This document shows positions 34,310 to 43,803 of a DNA stretch of 64,000 nucleotides, piece after piece; positions within the stretch are counted from its first letter, which is position 1, and each line of letters opens with the position of its first letter. The DNA comes from Coneutiohabitans sp964457925 (GTDB taxonomy: Bacteria > Zhuqueibacterota > Zhuqueibacteria > Zhuqueibacterales > Zhuqueibacteraceae). A program made the translations under genes and the position numbers. The notes under the pieces are model-generated. The model ran no database searches. It was not told where the DNA came from and worked only from the letters and a program-made list of their open reading frames with translations. Location: contig CAYWGH010000014.1 of assembly GCA_964457925.1 (NCBI GenBank), positions 1-64,000 of the forward strand. The letters are read 5' to 3'.

Positions 34310-34851
34310 GAACGCGGTAGTCTTATTTAAAATCGATGCGACGGCTGCGCAATCCGTTTCAATCCAAAGACGGATTGCGGATGGAAATGTTCATCTCGCC
34401 GGGCAAGATTGAAGTGTTTGGAACTTGCATTTCGGGCATTCGAATGTTCAGGAAAGCTGAAAACTTAATCCGTCGCCTGGTCTGAGGTTGAAAAGATAAA
34501 CACCCATTTCTGAAAAGTGTTCGCCAGCAAACGCCAAAACGAAGTTCACAATGCAAAAAACGCGAACCTTTGTCAAGGTGTTTTGCAGAGGGAAGAGGAA
34601 CTCCTGGTAGCGTGCCACAACCTCGCCGCCGCGACCTGCCGGAATTGCACAAAGGGCTTGCGCTCAAACGCATTGATGGGTATATTGCGGCCATTAAAAT
34701 TGTGTAACAAGCTGCTTGTGCGGCTAAATCAATCAGATCATCATGAATCAGGCTATTCACATATCCAATAACTGCATCGCGTTGCTCCGGCCCTCTTCCA
34801 CCTAACTCACAGTGAAGGCCGGAAAAACAATCCGAGAGAGGGAGGTGTTGC
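34310..34851. other. Divergent intergenic region
   Basis: 542 bp between the divergent MFS and OPT genes, holding both promoters. A plus-strand segment at about 34610-34707 reads PRRRDLPELHKGLALKRIDG before a stop and could be a decayed gene end, but nothing was recognised. The OPT ribosome-binding site GGGAGG is at 34840-34845. Confidence 0.4.
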
Positions 34852-36831
34852 ATGGCAGATGCGAAGTTCAAGCCTTTTATTCCCGATGATCAAATCATTC
34901 CGGAGTTTTCGGCGAAGGCCATTATCTTGGGCGCGATTTTCGGCCTGATTTTCGGCGCAGCCACGGTGTATCTTGCGTTGCGCGCCGGCCTCACCGTCTC
35001 CGCCTCCATCCCTATCGCCGTTCTGGCCATTGCCGTATTCAAACGCTTCGGCAAAGCCACCATTCTCGAGAACAACATCGTGCAAACCATTGGCTCTGCC
35101 GGCGAATCCGTGGCCGCGGGCGTGGCGTTCACGATTCCCGCGCTGATTTTTCTGGCCGGCGGCGAGGCGTTTTTTAACTACTTCAATATCTTCACGCTCG
35201 CGCTGGTCGGCGGCATTCTAGGCGTGTTGTTCATGGTGCCGCTGCGCCGCTCGCTGATCGTGAAAGAGCACGGCACCCTGCCGTATCCCGAAGGCACGGC
35301 ATGCGCCGAGGTGCTGGTGGCCGGCGAACGCGGCGGCTCGCTCGCAGGCAAAGTGTTTGCGGGACTCGGCATCGCGTTTTTGTACAAATCGTTGATGAGC
35401 ATTCTCGGTTTGTGGAAGGATGTGCCGGGCTTCGCGTTTTCGCGCAACTCGGCGTTCCCCAATGCCAGTGTAGCGGCTGAGATCACGCCGGAGTATTTGG
35501 GCGTGGGCTACATCATCGGGCCGCGCATTGCCGGCGTGCTGGTGGCCGGCGGCGTGCTCTCCGCACTGGTGCTGGTGCCGCTCATCAGCTACATCGGCGA
35601 CGCGTTGCCCACGTTTCTCAAACCCGGCATCGGCGATCTGCTTATTTCACAAATGACGCCGACGCAAATTCGCCTGGGCTACGCGCGCTACATCGGCGCA
35701 GGCGCGGTGGCGGCCGCGGGTTTGATCACACTCATTCGCACGCTGCCCACCATCGTGTCCGCGTTTCGCGACAGCTTCAAGAATTTGAAAGACGCGAAAG
35801 CCGGCGTGGCGCAGACGCGCACCGAACGCGACATTCCGATTACCTACGTTATTCTCGGCTCGCTCGCGCTGGTCATCATCGTTGCGATTCTGCCGCAACT
35901 GCCCGGCACATTTCCCGGCACGCTGTTGATGGGGTTGCTGGTGGTGGTGTTCGGCTTCTTCTTTGTCACGGTGAGCTCGCGCATCGTTGGTATCATCGGT
36001 TCTTCCTCCAATCCCATATCGGGCATGACCATCGCCACATTGATGGCAACGTGTTTGATCTTTGTCGGCCTGGGCTGGACCGGCGAAAGCTATCAATCGC
36101 TCGCCATGGCCGTCGGCGGCATCGTGTGTATCGCCGCAGCCAATGCCGGCGCCACCAGTCAGGATTTGAAAACCGGTTACATCGTGGGCGCAACGCCGAT
36201 TTACCAGCAGCTCGGCTTGGTCATCGGCGTGGTGGTTTCCACGTTCGTCATCGGCTGGACGTTGCAGACCATCGATAATTCGATGCAATTCGAAGGCGTG
36301 AAGCATGCGATTGGCTCCGATCGTTATGCCGCGCCGCAAGCCACGTTGATGGCGACCATCATCAAAGGCTTGCTCGCGCAAGATTTGCCGTGGGGGCTCG
36401 TGTTTGTCGGCATGTTCATCTCGGTGGTCGTCGAGTTGTGCGGTGTGCGTTCGCTGTCGTTCGCGGTCGGCGCGTATTTGCCGCTTTCGACCACTGCCCC
36501 GATTTTTGTCGGCGGTTTGATGAAAGCATTGGCAGACAAAATGGCGGGACACAAAGCCGGGCATGAGGAATCCGAAGTCAGCTCCGGCATGCTTTACAGC
36601 ACGGGTTTGGTGGCCGGCGGCTCGCTTACCGGCGTGGCCATTGCCTTGCTCAGCGGCATTTCCACCACCAACGCGGAAGGCCGGGAGATTTCGATTCTCA
36701 CCTGGGTGCTGGATTTGGTCGGCATTCACGGCTGGGAAAGCATGGGTGGCTGGGCGGACATCATCGGCTTGGTCTTCTTCTCCGGCCTGTGTTTCATGCT
36801 GCTGCGCGCTGCGCGGCAGAAACTGACCTAA
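34852..36831 (+). CDS. OPT-family oligopeptide transporter
   Basis: 659 residues, about 15 hydrophobic helices, typical of the prokaryotic OPT group. It begins FKPFIPDDQIIPEFSAKAII. The first helix pair holds FGLIFGAATVYLALRAGLTVSASIP, then NNIVQTIGSAGESVAAGVAF, and GTLPYPEGTACAEVL is the family's conserved loop. RSLSFAVGAYLPLSTTAPIF lies near the C-terminus. It uses the proton gradient to import small peptides or metal chelates. The start is fixed by GGGAGG 6 nt before the ATG. It has no neighbour on the same strand. Confidence 0.95.
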   Translation: MADAKFKPFIPDDQIIPEFSAKAIILGAIFGLIFGAATVYLALRAGLTVSASIPIAVLAIAVFKRFGKATILENNIVQTIGSAGESVAAGVAFTIPALIFLAGGEAFFNYFNIFTLALVGGILGVLFMVPLRRSLIVKEHGTLPYPEGTACAEVLVAGERGGSLAGKVFAGLGIAFLYKSLMSILGLWKDVPGFAFSRNSAFPNASVAAEITPEYLGVGYIIGPRIAGVLVAGGVLSALVLVPLISYIGDALPTFLKPGIGDLLISQMTPTQIRLGYARYIGAGAVAAAGLITLIRTLPTIVSAFRDSFKNLKDAKAGVAQTRTERDIPITYVILGSLALVIIVAILPQLPGTFPGTLLMGLLVVVFGFFFVTVSSRIVGIIGSSSNPISGMTIATLMATCLIFVGLGWTGESYQSLAMAVGGIVCIAAANAGATSQDLKTGYIVGATPIYQQLGLVIGVVVSTFVIGWTLQTIDNSMQFEGVKHAIGSDRYAAPQATLMATIIKGLLAQDLPWGLVFVGMFISVVVELCGVRSLSFAVGAYLPLSTTAPIFVGGLMKALADKMAGHKAGHEESEVSSGMLYSTGLVAGGSLTGVAIALLSGISTTNAEGREISILTWVLDLVGIHGWESMGGWADIIGLVFFSGLCFMLLRAARQKLT

Positions 36832-36840
36832 GGGGTTTTC

Positions 36841-36961
36841 TTAACTTGACTCTGTCAGATTCACCGCTGAGAGGCAGAGTTCGCTGGGAATTCTAATCAA
36901 TCTTACTCTGCGATCGCCGCGCCACTGCGGTGATTTTTGGAATGTGACATAGTCGAGTTAA
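36841..36961. repeat. 121-bp MITE-like dispersed repeat, copy C
   Basis: It starts TTAACTTGACTCTGTCAGAT and ends in the complement of TTAACTCGACTATGTCACAT. It begins 9 bp after the OPT stop codon. It has the same length and orientation as copy B, and the sequence after it (37020-37175) resembles that after copy B. Confidence 0.92.
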
Positions 36962-37085
36962 AAGTTGAATCCGGCCGGTCACATTTTTGCCTGGCGGATT
37001 AACTGCTTGCAATCTTTCGCCGATTTTCAGTCAAGCTGAAGATCGAAGTTCATCGAGCAGCTTTAGACTCCGCTCACAAGAGTGA

Positions 37086-37121
37086 AAATCCCACAAGAGC
37101 AGAAAAGCTTTTGTGGGATTT
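37086..37121. terminator. Strong hairpin, probable terminator or repeat element
   Basis: AAATCCCACAAGAGC / GCTTTTGTGGGATTT form a ~15-bp stem with one G-U pair. The hairpin at 53698-53734 is very similar (AAATCCCACCAAAAG). Here it sits between the convergent OPT and CBS-like genes and may end either transcript. The similarity suggests a dispersed element. The surrounding 36962-37271 holds no gene. Confidence 0.6.
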
Positions 37122-37271
37122 CAGTTTTGTGGCCAAAAATTTTCAGAAACTTGCTCTCAGTTTAAAAGAACTAAACGCATATTGAACATCTTCCACAGTT
37201 TTTCACTTTGTGTACTCGGGAACCAATTTTGATGAACCCTTAGCATGAATCACACACGATTTGATTGAGCC

Positions 37272-38645
37272 TCACGCAATAAAATTAATCAAATCATACT
37301 TCGTAATAATTCCCACAAACTGGCCTTGTTCCTGCACTAGAATCGCAGGATAGCGCCGCGCCAGCAGGTATTTTGCATGTTCGAGCGTGTCATCGTGGTG
37401 CACTACCGGCAGGCTCGCTTCCATCACGCCGCGCACTTTTTCCTCCATTAGATTTGCCTCTTCCAAGACGCGACCAAGCAGCGCGCTTTCGTCCAGGCTG
37501 CCGATGCTCTTGCCGGCCTCGATCACCGGCACTTGCGAAACGTTGTGTTCCTCCATGAGCTGCAATGCTTCGCGCACTGTGAGTTCCGGCCCGACATGCA
37601 GCAAGGCGGGCAAATTGCGGCTTTTGGAATCCAACAGATGGTGCACCAGCGCCTTGTCGATGTCAAGAAAACGATTCTCCTTCATCCACTCGTCGGAATA
37701 GAATTTGGAGAGGTAGTACAAACCGGTATCGGGAAAAATCGCCACCACGGTTTGATCAGCGGGCAGATCGTGCGCCAGGCGTAGCGCCGCGACGGCCGCG
37801 CTGCCGGAAGAGCCGCCCACCAGCAATCCCTCATCACGCGCCAATCGCCGCGCCATCAAAAAAGACTCTTTATCGCCGGTCGACACAATCTCATCAATGT
37901 GATCAAAATTAAGTGTAGCGGGAATCGCATCTTTGCCGATCCCCTCCAAAAGATAGGGCTGGCCGCTGTTGAGCTGGCGCGAATAAAAATACTCGCGCAA
38001 AATCGACCCAACCGGATCGACGCCGATGATTTTGATCTGGGCGTTTTTTTCCTTGAGAAACTTCGCCACGCCGGAAATGGTGCCTCCGGTGCCGATGCCG
38101 CAGACGAACACATTGATCCTGCCCTCGGTTTGTTCCCAAATTTCTGGGCCAGTGGTGTGATAATGCGCTGCGGGATTATCGGGATTGGCGTAATGGTTGG
38201 CAAAAATTGCGCTGGGGGTCTCTTTCGCGATCTTCTCCGCGACGGCATAATGGCTTTCCGGAGACTCCGGCGGCACGGCTGTCGGGCATACGATCACTTC
38301 CGCGCCATAAGCCTTGAGCATGCGCACTTTTTCCTGGCTGATTTTATCAGGCACCGTGAAAATGGCGCGATAGCCTTTGGCCGCGGCCAGTAGCGCCAAA
38401 CCGCCGCCGGCATTGCCGCTGGTGGCTTCGACAATGGTGCCGCCCGGTTTGATTTTGCCGGCTTTTTCCGCGCTCGCAAGAATGCGCAACGCGGTGCGGT
38501 CGTTAATGCTGCCGCCGGGATTGAGGTATTCGATCTTCGCGTAGACCTTGCACTTGATGCCGGAAGTCACGCGTTGCAGCCGCACCAGCGGCGTTTGGCC
38601 AATGGCCTCGGTAATATTGTTAAGAACTTTCAAGAAAGGTTCCAT
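37272..38645 (-). CDS. Cystathionine beta-synthase-like protein lacking the PLP lysine
   Basis: 457 residues: an N-terminal fold-type II PLP-enzyme domain (1-315) and two C-terminal CBS domains (about 335-457). The substrate loop reads SGNAGGG instead of SGNTGIG. The cofactor loop GIGTGGTISGVAKFL and the SGSAAV segment are kept. At the Schiff-base position the family motif PGGS-x-KDR reads PGGSINDR: Asn48 (codon AAC, 38502-38504) replaces the catalytic Lys. Without a Lys it cannot form the internal aldimine, so it may be a pseudoenzyme or a CBS-ligand sensor, or the base call is wrong. It would otherwise make cystathionine from homocysteine and serine. Confidence 0.88.
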   Translation of the reverse strand: MEPFLKVLNNITEAIGQTPLVRLQRVTSGIKCKVYAKIEYLNPGGSINDRTALRILASAEKAGKIKPGGTIVEATSGNAGGGLALLAAAKGYRAIFTVPDKISQEKVRMLKAYGAEVIVCPTAVPPESPESHYAVAEKIAKETPSAIFANHYANPDNPAAHYHTTGPEIWEQTEGRINVFVCGIGTGGTISGVAKFLKEKNAQIKIIGVDPVGSILREYFYSRQLNSGQPYLLEGIGKDAIPATLNFDHIDEIVSTGDKESFLMARRLARDEGLLVGGSSGSAAVAALRLAHDLPADQTVVAIFPDTGLYYLSKFYSDEWMKENRFLDIDKALVHHLLDSKSRNLPALLHVGPELTVREALQLMEEHNVSQVPVIEAGKSIGSLDESALLGRVLEEANLMEEKVRGVMEASLPVVHHDDTLEHAKYLLARRYPAILVQEQGQFVGIITKYDLINFIA

Positions 38646-38827
38646 AGATCTCGATCTGCGATTTTTTGTTTACACGCAACAGTCTCAACCGATGTTGGTG
38701 AATCCCGCTGATTCGCGGCGAAAAAAATTCTCTGATTGGGCGCGGCGATTGTTGCAACCAAAAAATTAAGCCACGCATGAAATCGACAAAATTCCGGGGT
38801 GGAATATAGCCAAAATCAGATTATAAA

Positions 38828-38862
38828 AAAGGCCGCCACAGTTAAAACCTGCGACGGCCTTT
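38828..38862 (-). terminator. Intrinsic terminator of the pseudo-GTPase gene
   Basis: An AAAGGCCG/CGGCCTTT stem is extended inward by CAG/CTG pairs. The minus strand continues TTTTTTATAA. It lies 20 bp after the stop of the gene at 38883-39365 and ends the signalling operon. Confidence 0.85.
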
Positions 38863-38882
38863 AAGCCGGGGAAGCGAGGTTA

Positions 38883-39365
38883 TCAATCGACTTTGTCAAT
38901 CAGCAAATTGATCAAAGCCAGTAAGACGCGCTTGGCGCTATCGGGATCATCGACATCACAAAAGGTGAATTTACCCTCGGGCGTCAAGGCGATGCCGCCG
39001 TTGCGAAACATTTCCGCGTCCGGCCAATGTTCGTGGTTCATGTGCGCCGCCACCACCATGGCGGTGTTGTAACGTGTGGAGATTTGATCGACCACCGGTT
39101 TGATCCGTTCGAAGGAAGCCAAATCCTGCCATGAAAAAAGAATGATACAGCCAAGCATTTTTTTGCCGACCAAATCCCATCCCACGGTGTTCGCTTCCGG
39201 TTGCAGCGTGACGCCGTAGAGGTGAAGCAACAGTTGATTGTTGATGGTCAAGCGGCCAAAGCTGAAATCCGGCGACGTCATGGCAATATCGTCGGCAATG
39301 GAGGCGAGAAAACGCTGTTTCTCGTTGGCGTTTGGCCCCAGGACTATGATTTCGCCAATGCGCAT
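38883..39365 (-). CDS. Degenerate Gtr/MglA-like small GTPase protein
   Basis: 160 residues with the fold outline of the small GTPases found beside DUF4388/roadblock proteins, but with broken nucleotide motifs. The P-loop reads GPNANEKQRF (GKT/S lost; Lys kept), the G3 region reads LYGVTLQPEA in place of a DxxGQ/GTPGQ-type motif, and the G4 region reads VVAAHMNHEHW in place of NKxD. It may bind partners without hydrolysing GTP. It is third in a minus-strand series after two DUF4388 response regulators, 59 bp after the second. A terminator follows. Its role is probably as a signalling scaffold; that is inference. Confidence 0.7.
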   Translation of the reverse strand: MRIGEIIVLGPNANEKQRFLASIADDIAMTSPDFSFGRLTINNQLLLHLYGVTLQPEANTVGWDLVGKKMLGCIILFSWQDLASFERIKPVVDQISTRYNTAMVVAAHMNHEHWPDAEMFRNGGIALTPEGKFTFCDVDDPDSAKRVLLALINLLIDKVD

Positions 39366-39424
39366 AGGATTAAAGTATCATCAAAATAAAAAATGCTTTC
39401 GATCGAAATGTTGGGCGCGCCGGC

Positions 39425-40624
39425 TCAGTGCATCAGCTTTTCGCGAATCATGAGCAGCTCGCTTTTATCGAGATATAGTTTGCGCAACAAGCCGTGGCGC
39501 CGATCGTATTGCCGGCGGCCGGTTTGCTGGCGCCGGTCATTACGCCGGCGTTCATGCGGTTGCGGTGATTCTTCCAGCGGTTGTAGAATGGCCTTGAACA
39601 ATTTATCGACGCTTGGCGCGGGATCGCTTTCCGTATCGCGCAGGCGCTTGAGCCATTGCGTTGATTCGCCGTTCTTGTTGCTCGTCGTCGCTTGCTGGGC
39701 TTGCACCACGCCACGATCATAAAGCTTTTTGAATACCGTCAATGCGCGCAAATCGTCGGAAGGGCATTCTTCTACCATTTCAATCAAGCGTTTTGACTCG
39801 CCATTTCCCAGGGTTTGCATCAGCGCTTGTTCTTCTTCATTCAACACGGAGGCCTTGGAATTCGCGCGGGTGATTACCGCATGCAGCGGCGGCAATTGCG
39901 CGGCCAACTGGCTCCAGCGGTATTGCCGGGTCAACCCTTCGGAAATCAAATCTCGGTTGGCGATGGTGAGCATGCGCGTGCGCTCATGCGGCCGCAACTC
40001 AACTTGAAACGAGCCTTCCATCCAGGTGAACATGCGCAACAAGGCCTGTTTGGCTTCGAGGCCGCCCAGCTCGGCGTCAATCACCTGGCCTTCGGTGACG
40101 TAAACCTTGCCTTCTTTGTCATTGACGCGCAACTTGATGACGCAGGTTTTCTTGCCAACTTCGATGGTTTGCAATAAATCGACGAGATTCATTTCCGTCA
40201 GCTGGCCATTGAATCCCCGCCAGCGCGGCTGCGAGGAGGCGGACAGGAGTTCGATTTCTTTGATGAGATTGTCGATGCGCACCACGGCTTCGTCGATGTC
40301 AAACGGCTTTTGCAAATAATCATCGATCGTCAATTTCAAGATGTTGACGCGTTCATCCACCGTTTTCAATTTGCCGATCATCACAAACCGCAGCGATTGC
40401 GTCGAGGGGCGATTGCGCACCTCTTGCAGCAAATGCGGGCCGTCCATCACCGGCATGCGCACTTCCGAAATCAGCAAATTGGGCTTAAAGGCCTCGATCA
40501 GCTCGAGCGTTTGCGCGGAGCTGTCCGCCAGACGCACATCGTAGCCGGTGGCCACCAGAGCCTTGCGCAAATCCGCGACCTCGCGCGGATCTTTGTCATT
40601 AATCAGTATGCGTTTGCGATCCAT
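39425..40624 (-). CDS. Pseudo-receiver plus DUF4388 signalling protein
   Basis: 399 residues. The receiver domain (1-122) has an LLISEVRMPVMDG strand, with Glu54 at the phospho-acceptor Asp, and INDKDP where two adjacent acids are expected. Lys is kept in LQKPFD. DUF4388 follows (about 135-235: FNGQLTEMNLVDLLQTIEVGKKTCVIKL, then GKVYVTEGQVIDAELGGLEAKQALLRMF). The C-terminal ~90 residues are a charged linker and a basic RRNDRRQQTGRRQYDRR segment, likely for nucleic acid or membrane contact. Glu54 may mimic the phosphorylated state. It shares strand and domain content with the gene at 40901-43360. Confidence 0.85.
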   Translation of the reverse strand: MDRKRILINDKDPREVADLRKALVATGYDVRLADSSAQTLELIEAFKPNLLISEVRMPVMDGPHLLQEVRNRPSTQSLRFVMIGKLKTVDERVNILKLTIDDYLQKPFDIDEAVVRIDNLIKEIELLSASSQPRWRGFNGQLTEMNLVDLLQTIEVGKKTCVIKLRVNDKEGKVYVTEGQVIDAELGGLEAKQALLRMFTWMEGSFQVELRPHERTRMLTIANRDLISEGLTRQYRWSQLAAQLPPLHAVITRANSKASVLNEEEQALMQTLGNGESKRLIEMVEECPSDDLRALTVFKKLYDRGVVQAQQATTSNKNGESTQWLKRLRDTESDPAPSVDKLFKAILQPLEESPQPHERRRNDRRQQTGRRQYDRRHGLLRKLYLDKSELLMIREKLMH

Positions 40625-40900
40625 GAGCTGTGATTCTTATTGTCACACCTGCGCGCCGTCCTTGCCAAACGCACAGGGCCGCCTCATTGAAGAGTGGCGG
40701 CAGAGATGTTGTTCGCGGCCACGTTGTTAATTCAAAAAACGACTGGTCAGGGAAGATCGGGCAGCCGGAGCCATCCCGCCCGCTACCTCACGGCAGGAAA
40801 CCAGCGAAGTCTCTAATGGTGAAGATGACTCGCTTGAGGTGCTGTTGGGGCCGCCCGGTCGCGCTAGCGTTGCGCCGATTCGGTAAGCGGACCCCTCAGA

Positions 40901-43360
40901 CTACCAGCGCGTCAGATTGGCGTCGCTTACGAGCCCGGCGAGAAATGTCTCCACCGACGCAGGATCGGAAGGATTGCACTCGTGCAGATAATCCGCCGGC
41001 TCGGCATTCACCAAGTCACGCAGCGTATCCGGCGACAAGTTTTTCTTCTCCGGCGCTTTGATTACGGCAATGCCGAAGGGAATTTTATATCCTGCTTTCA
41101 GCATCTTCAGCAAATAGCCGCAATATCCCAAGTTCTCTTGTTGCTGCGCCTCGATCACCAAAATAAAGCCCACCAAATCGTGTGCCACATTTGCGAGCAA
41201 CCGGGTAAATTGTTGCTCCATTGAAATGCCGATAATTTCGAACGCTTGCTGGGAGGGCAATTGGCGTTCGCCCATTTCCAAATGCCGGAATGTTGCGCTG
41301 TCGATTTTGCGCACGCTCGATTCCGGGCCCGCCAAATTCTTGACAAATGCCGAGAGGTGAAAACTGTCACGCCCGATTACCACCAGCTTGGGACGCGCGG
41401 GTTTGCGTTGTTGCAGCAAGCGTTGTAAAGCAAAAGCGATCTGATCATCCTGCTCTTGTTTGTCTGGCTCTGCGGGCGCGGGCGTTTGCGGCGGAACCGC
41501 GGGTTTGACGGCTTCGCGTTTACTGGATTCAATTTGGCCGTTGATTGCTGCGGGTTGTTCCAGCGGTTCCCGCCGATCGGCGGCAGGAATACTCTCAATC
41601 GGTTCCTCGGGATTTTCAAAAAATGCGGCAATGTTTTCGAGGGAAACAGGTGAAGGCTCGAATTCCGGCGGCGCAACCTCCTCCGGAGAGGCTGATATCT
41701 CGTCATGTGAAGCATGCGGCAACTCATCTTGCAGAAAGCTCGGCATTTGCACCGGACGCGACATAAAATCTTGCAAGTCGATCGGCTGCAATGCCGGCTC
41801 GGTTTCGTTCGCGTCCCCGGCAATCGGTTCAGTTCGCAGCGGCTCCGCAGAAGGCGCAAAATCATCGCCGCGATCAGTGGTCTCCTCGTCTTCCGTCGCT
41901 TCTTCGCGCAACTCAATCTTCGGACCGTCGGCGCCGTTGCCGCCTTGCGGCGTTCCCCAAATTTCATCGGCGTGTTCGTGCCAGAAACTCGGCAATGTTG
42001 ACAGCTCGGAATCGTCGGTCAGATCGACTTCTTCCAACGGACGCATCGTCGCCGTTTCCGGGAATTTGAAATTTTGCGTTTCGCTGCTATCGATGATCGA
42101 TATTTCTTGCGATGCTTCGAGAGCCTGAGGCGGTTCTGCTTCCGGCGGCGGCTCGGATTTGGGCGGGGTTGGCGGGATTGCAGACTGCTCCTTTGCATCA
42201 GTCTGCCGGAGAGAAACGGCTTCACTCGTTTTCTCCATGCGCTCACGAGAGGTGGGCGCGGGCGTTGCAGTTTTTTCGCTGCGCACCGCAGTCACTTTAA
42301 AATTTACCGGTGGTTGCGACGCCGGCGCTATCTCGGCCGAGATTTTTTCCAGAATTTTAGGCTCGGCCAGAGTCGAGGACAAATCACGCTCGTCATCTTC
42401 CGAAGTGATAATGTTTTTCGACGGTTTGATAAACCCTTGCTGGTAAAGTTTGACCAGGCGTTCGAGCGTTTTGATATCGTCGTACGTGCTTTCGTCGATG
42501 ATTTGCAGAAGATCGCGGCGGCCGTCAATCAGGCTCACGAACCGCGAGACTTCGGTGGTCAGCTCGCGCTTTTGCAGAACACTGCGGAAGGTATCGGTAA
42601 TGACAAAGGTAGTTTCAGGCGAGGGCAGCAGCTTGAAGAGGCGCTCGCGTTCTTCCATGCGTTTGAAGCCCTGCAACAACAGGCCAAGGTTGCTGACGGA
42701 GATTTCGTCCGGCACGTTGATTTCCTTGAAGATCATGGTGAAATGCCCGTTCTTCCAGGGCAGCATTTGGTAAACCGCTTTTTCGGCCTTGAGATTGCCG
42801 AGTGAGGCATTCACCACCGCGCCGTCACGAAAATAAATTTCACCGTTGCGGTTATTTTCATTGTGCAGCGTCAGCACGCCGGTTTTGCGCTCCACGCCGA
42901 AGCTCTCGATCAAATCCACCGGGCTGAACTCTTCCAGGCGGCCCACCAATTTCTTGGCGGTTTCCGCATCATCTTCTTTGATGCGTTCCATGCGGCGCAA
43001 GATCATGCGAATGCGCGCCAATACTTCTTTGATGTGCAGCGGCTTGATCATGTAATCTTTCACGCCGCCGCGCAAACTGCGCACGCGATCCTGCAACTCC
43101 CGGCGATTGGTCAGGAACATCAACGGGATGGAAGAGGTGACGGGGTCGGCCTTCAACTTTTCCAGCAGCTGAAAGCCGTCGAGTTTGGGAAGATTGACTT
43201 CAGAGAGAATGAGATCCGGCACGCTAGAAGAGATTTTTTGCCAGGCTTGCATGCCGTCCGCGGCAACAATAACCTCGAAACCGGCGGTTTCAAGATTCTC
43301 GCGCAAGATTTGAAGATTTTTGGGATCGCCGTCTGCGACCAAAATGGTTGGATTGTCCAT
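40901..43360 (-). CDS. Pseudo-receiver, DUF4388 and degenerate GTPase protein
   Basis: 819 residues. The receiver (1-120) has ILSEVNLPKLDG, Glu54 in place of Asp, and VADGDP at the acid pocket. DUF4388 follows (about 145-245, FSPVDLIESFGVERKTGVLTL, then EIYFRDGAVVNASLGNLKAEKAVYQML). A long low-complexity linker (about 330-640), rich in Glu, Pro and Ser, is probably disordered. The last ~180 residues resemble a small GTPase (KLVVIGRDSFHLSAFVKNLAG) without a usable GK[ST] P-loop. It seems to be a fused form of the two downstream genes, likely a localisation or output scaffold. Confidence 0.85.
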   Translation of the reverse strand: MDNPTILVADGDPKNLQILRENLETAGFEVIVAADGMQAWQKISSSVPDLILSEVNLPKLDGFQLLEKLKADPVTSSIPLMFLTNRRELQDRVRSLRGGVKDYMIKPLHIKEVLARIRMILRRMERIKEDDAETAKKLVGRLEEFSPVDLIESFGVERKTGVLTLHNENNRNGEIYFRDGAVVNASLGNLKAEKAVYQMLPWKNGHFTMIFKEINVPDEISVSNLGLLLQGFKRMEERERLFKLLPSPETTFVITDTFRSVLQKRELTTEVSRFVSLIDGRRDLLQIIDESTYDDIKTLERLVKLYQQGFIKPSKNIITSEDDERDLSSTLAEPKILEKISAEIAPASQPPVNFKVTAVRSEKTATPAPTSRERMEKTSEAVSLRQTDAKEQSAIPPTPPKSEPPPEAEPPQALEASQEISIIDSSETQNFKFPETATMRPLEEVDLTDDSELSTLPSFWHEHADEIWGTPQGGNGADGPKIELREEATEDEETTDRGDDFAPSAEPLRTEPIAGDANETEPALQPIDLQDFMSRPVQMPSFLQDELPHASHDEISASPEEVAPPEFEPSPVSLENIAAFFENPEEPIESIPAADRREPLEQPAAINGQIESSKREAVKPAVPPQTPAPAEPDKQEQDDQIAFALQRLLQQRKPARPKLVVIGRDSFHLSAFVKNLAGPESSVRKIDSATFRHLEMGERQLPSQQAFEIIGISMEQQFTRLLANVAHDLVGFILVIEAQQQENLGYCGYLLKMLKAGYKIPFGIAVIKAPEKKNLSPDTLRDLVNAEPADYLHECNPSDPASVETFLAGLVSDANLTRW

Positions 43361-43803
43361 TTGCAGCCTACCGCAAGTTCGCGTTTGGCGAATTCTCCTA
43401 CCCCTCTGCGCCTGCCGTGATCAGCATGATTTGCGGCAAACCGAATTTGCTCAAAGAAGTCCGCCAAGCTGTTGAAATTTATCTTTCGACCGCCGTTGCC
43501 GAAAGGCGATTTGTAAAGAGGTGCAAAGTGTTTGGGCACCGCCGATTAAATCATCACTGACAATGATTTTTATGCAGACGAATATACTGGAATTCATCGC
43601 GCCGGTCAAGGCTTTTTCTGGCGGCAAGAATTAAGGTGTGGACACAGGAATGGGATGGCGCCGCGTCGGCTGACGCAGGCTCATGAATTCGGCAGGGGGA
43701 AATGAAAAGATTCGACAGCGGAAAACGCCGCCATCTTCATAACCCACCAAATGGAGAAGCACGGGCCTGCAACGTGACGCGGCAGGCCCTGGATCTTCAC
43801 AAT
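43361..43803. other. Intergenic region with GC-rich hairpin
   Basis: 443 bp between minus-strand genes. It should hold the promoter of the signalling operon. A GC-rich inverted repeat (GGGCCTGC / GCAGGCCC, 43763-43788), 15-40 bp past the zinc-finger gene stop, may be that gene's terminator, though no T-tract follows. No coding sequence was recognised. Confidence 0.45.

Noticed and set aside
34610..34707. Plus-strand segment PRRRDLPELHKGLALKRIDG to a stop, protein-like
   Set aside because: No start codon in frame nearby, no recognised family and too short. Possibly the end of a lost gene.
34359..34871. 170-residue minus-strand frame between the MFS and OPT genes
   Set aside because: It overlaps the OPT start and ribosome-binding site, has mixed composition and no recognisable motif.
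35647..36729. 360-residue minus-strand frame opposite the OPT transporter
   Set aside because: Antisense shadow with His/Asp/Arg-rich composition; the plus strand has clear transporter motifs and a ribosome-binding site.
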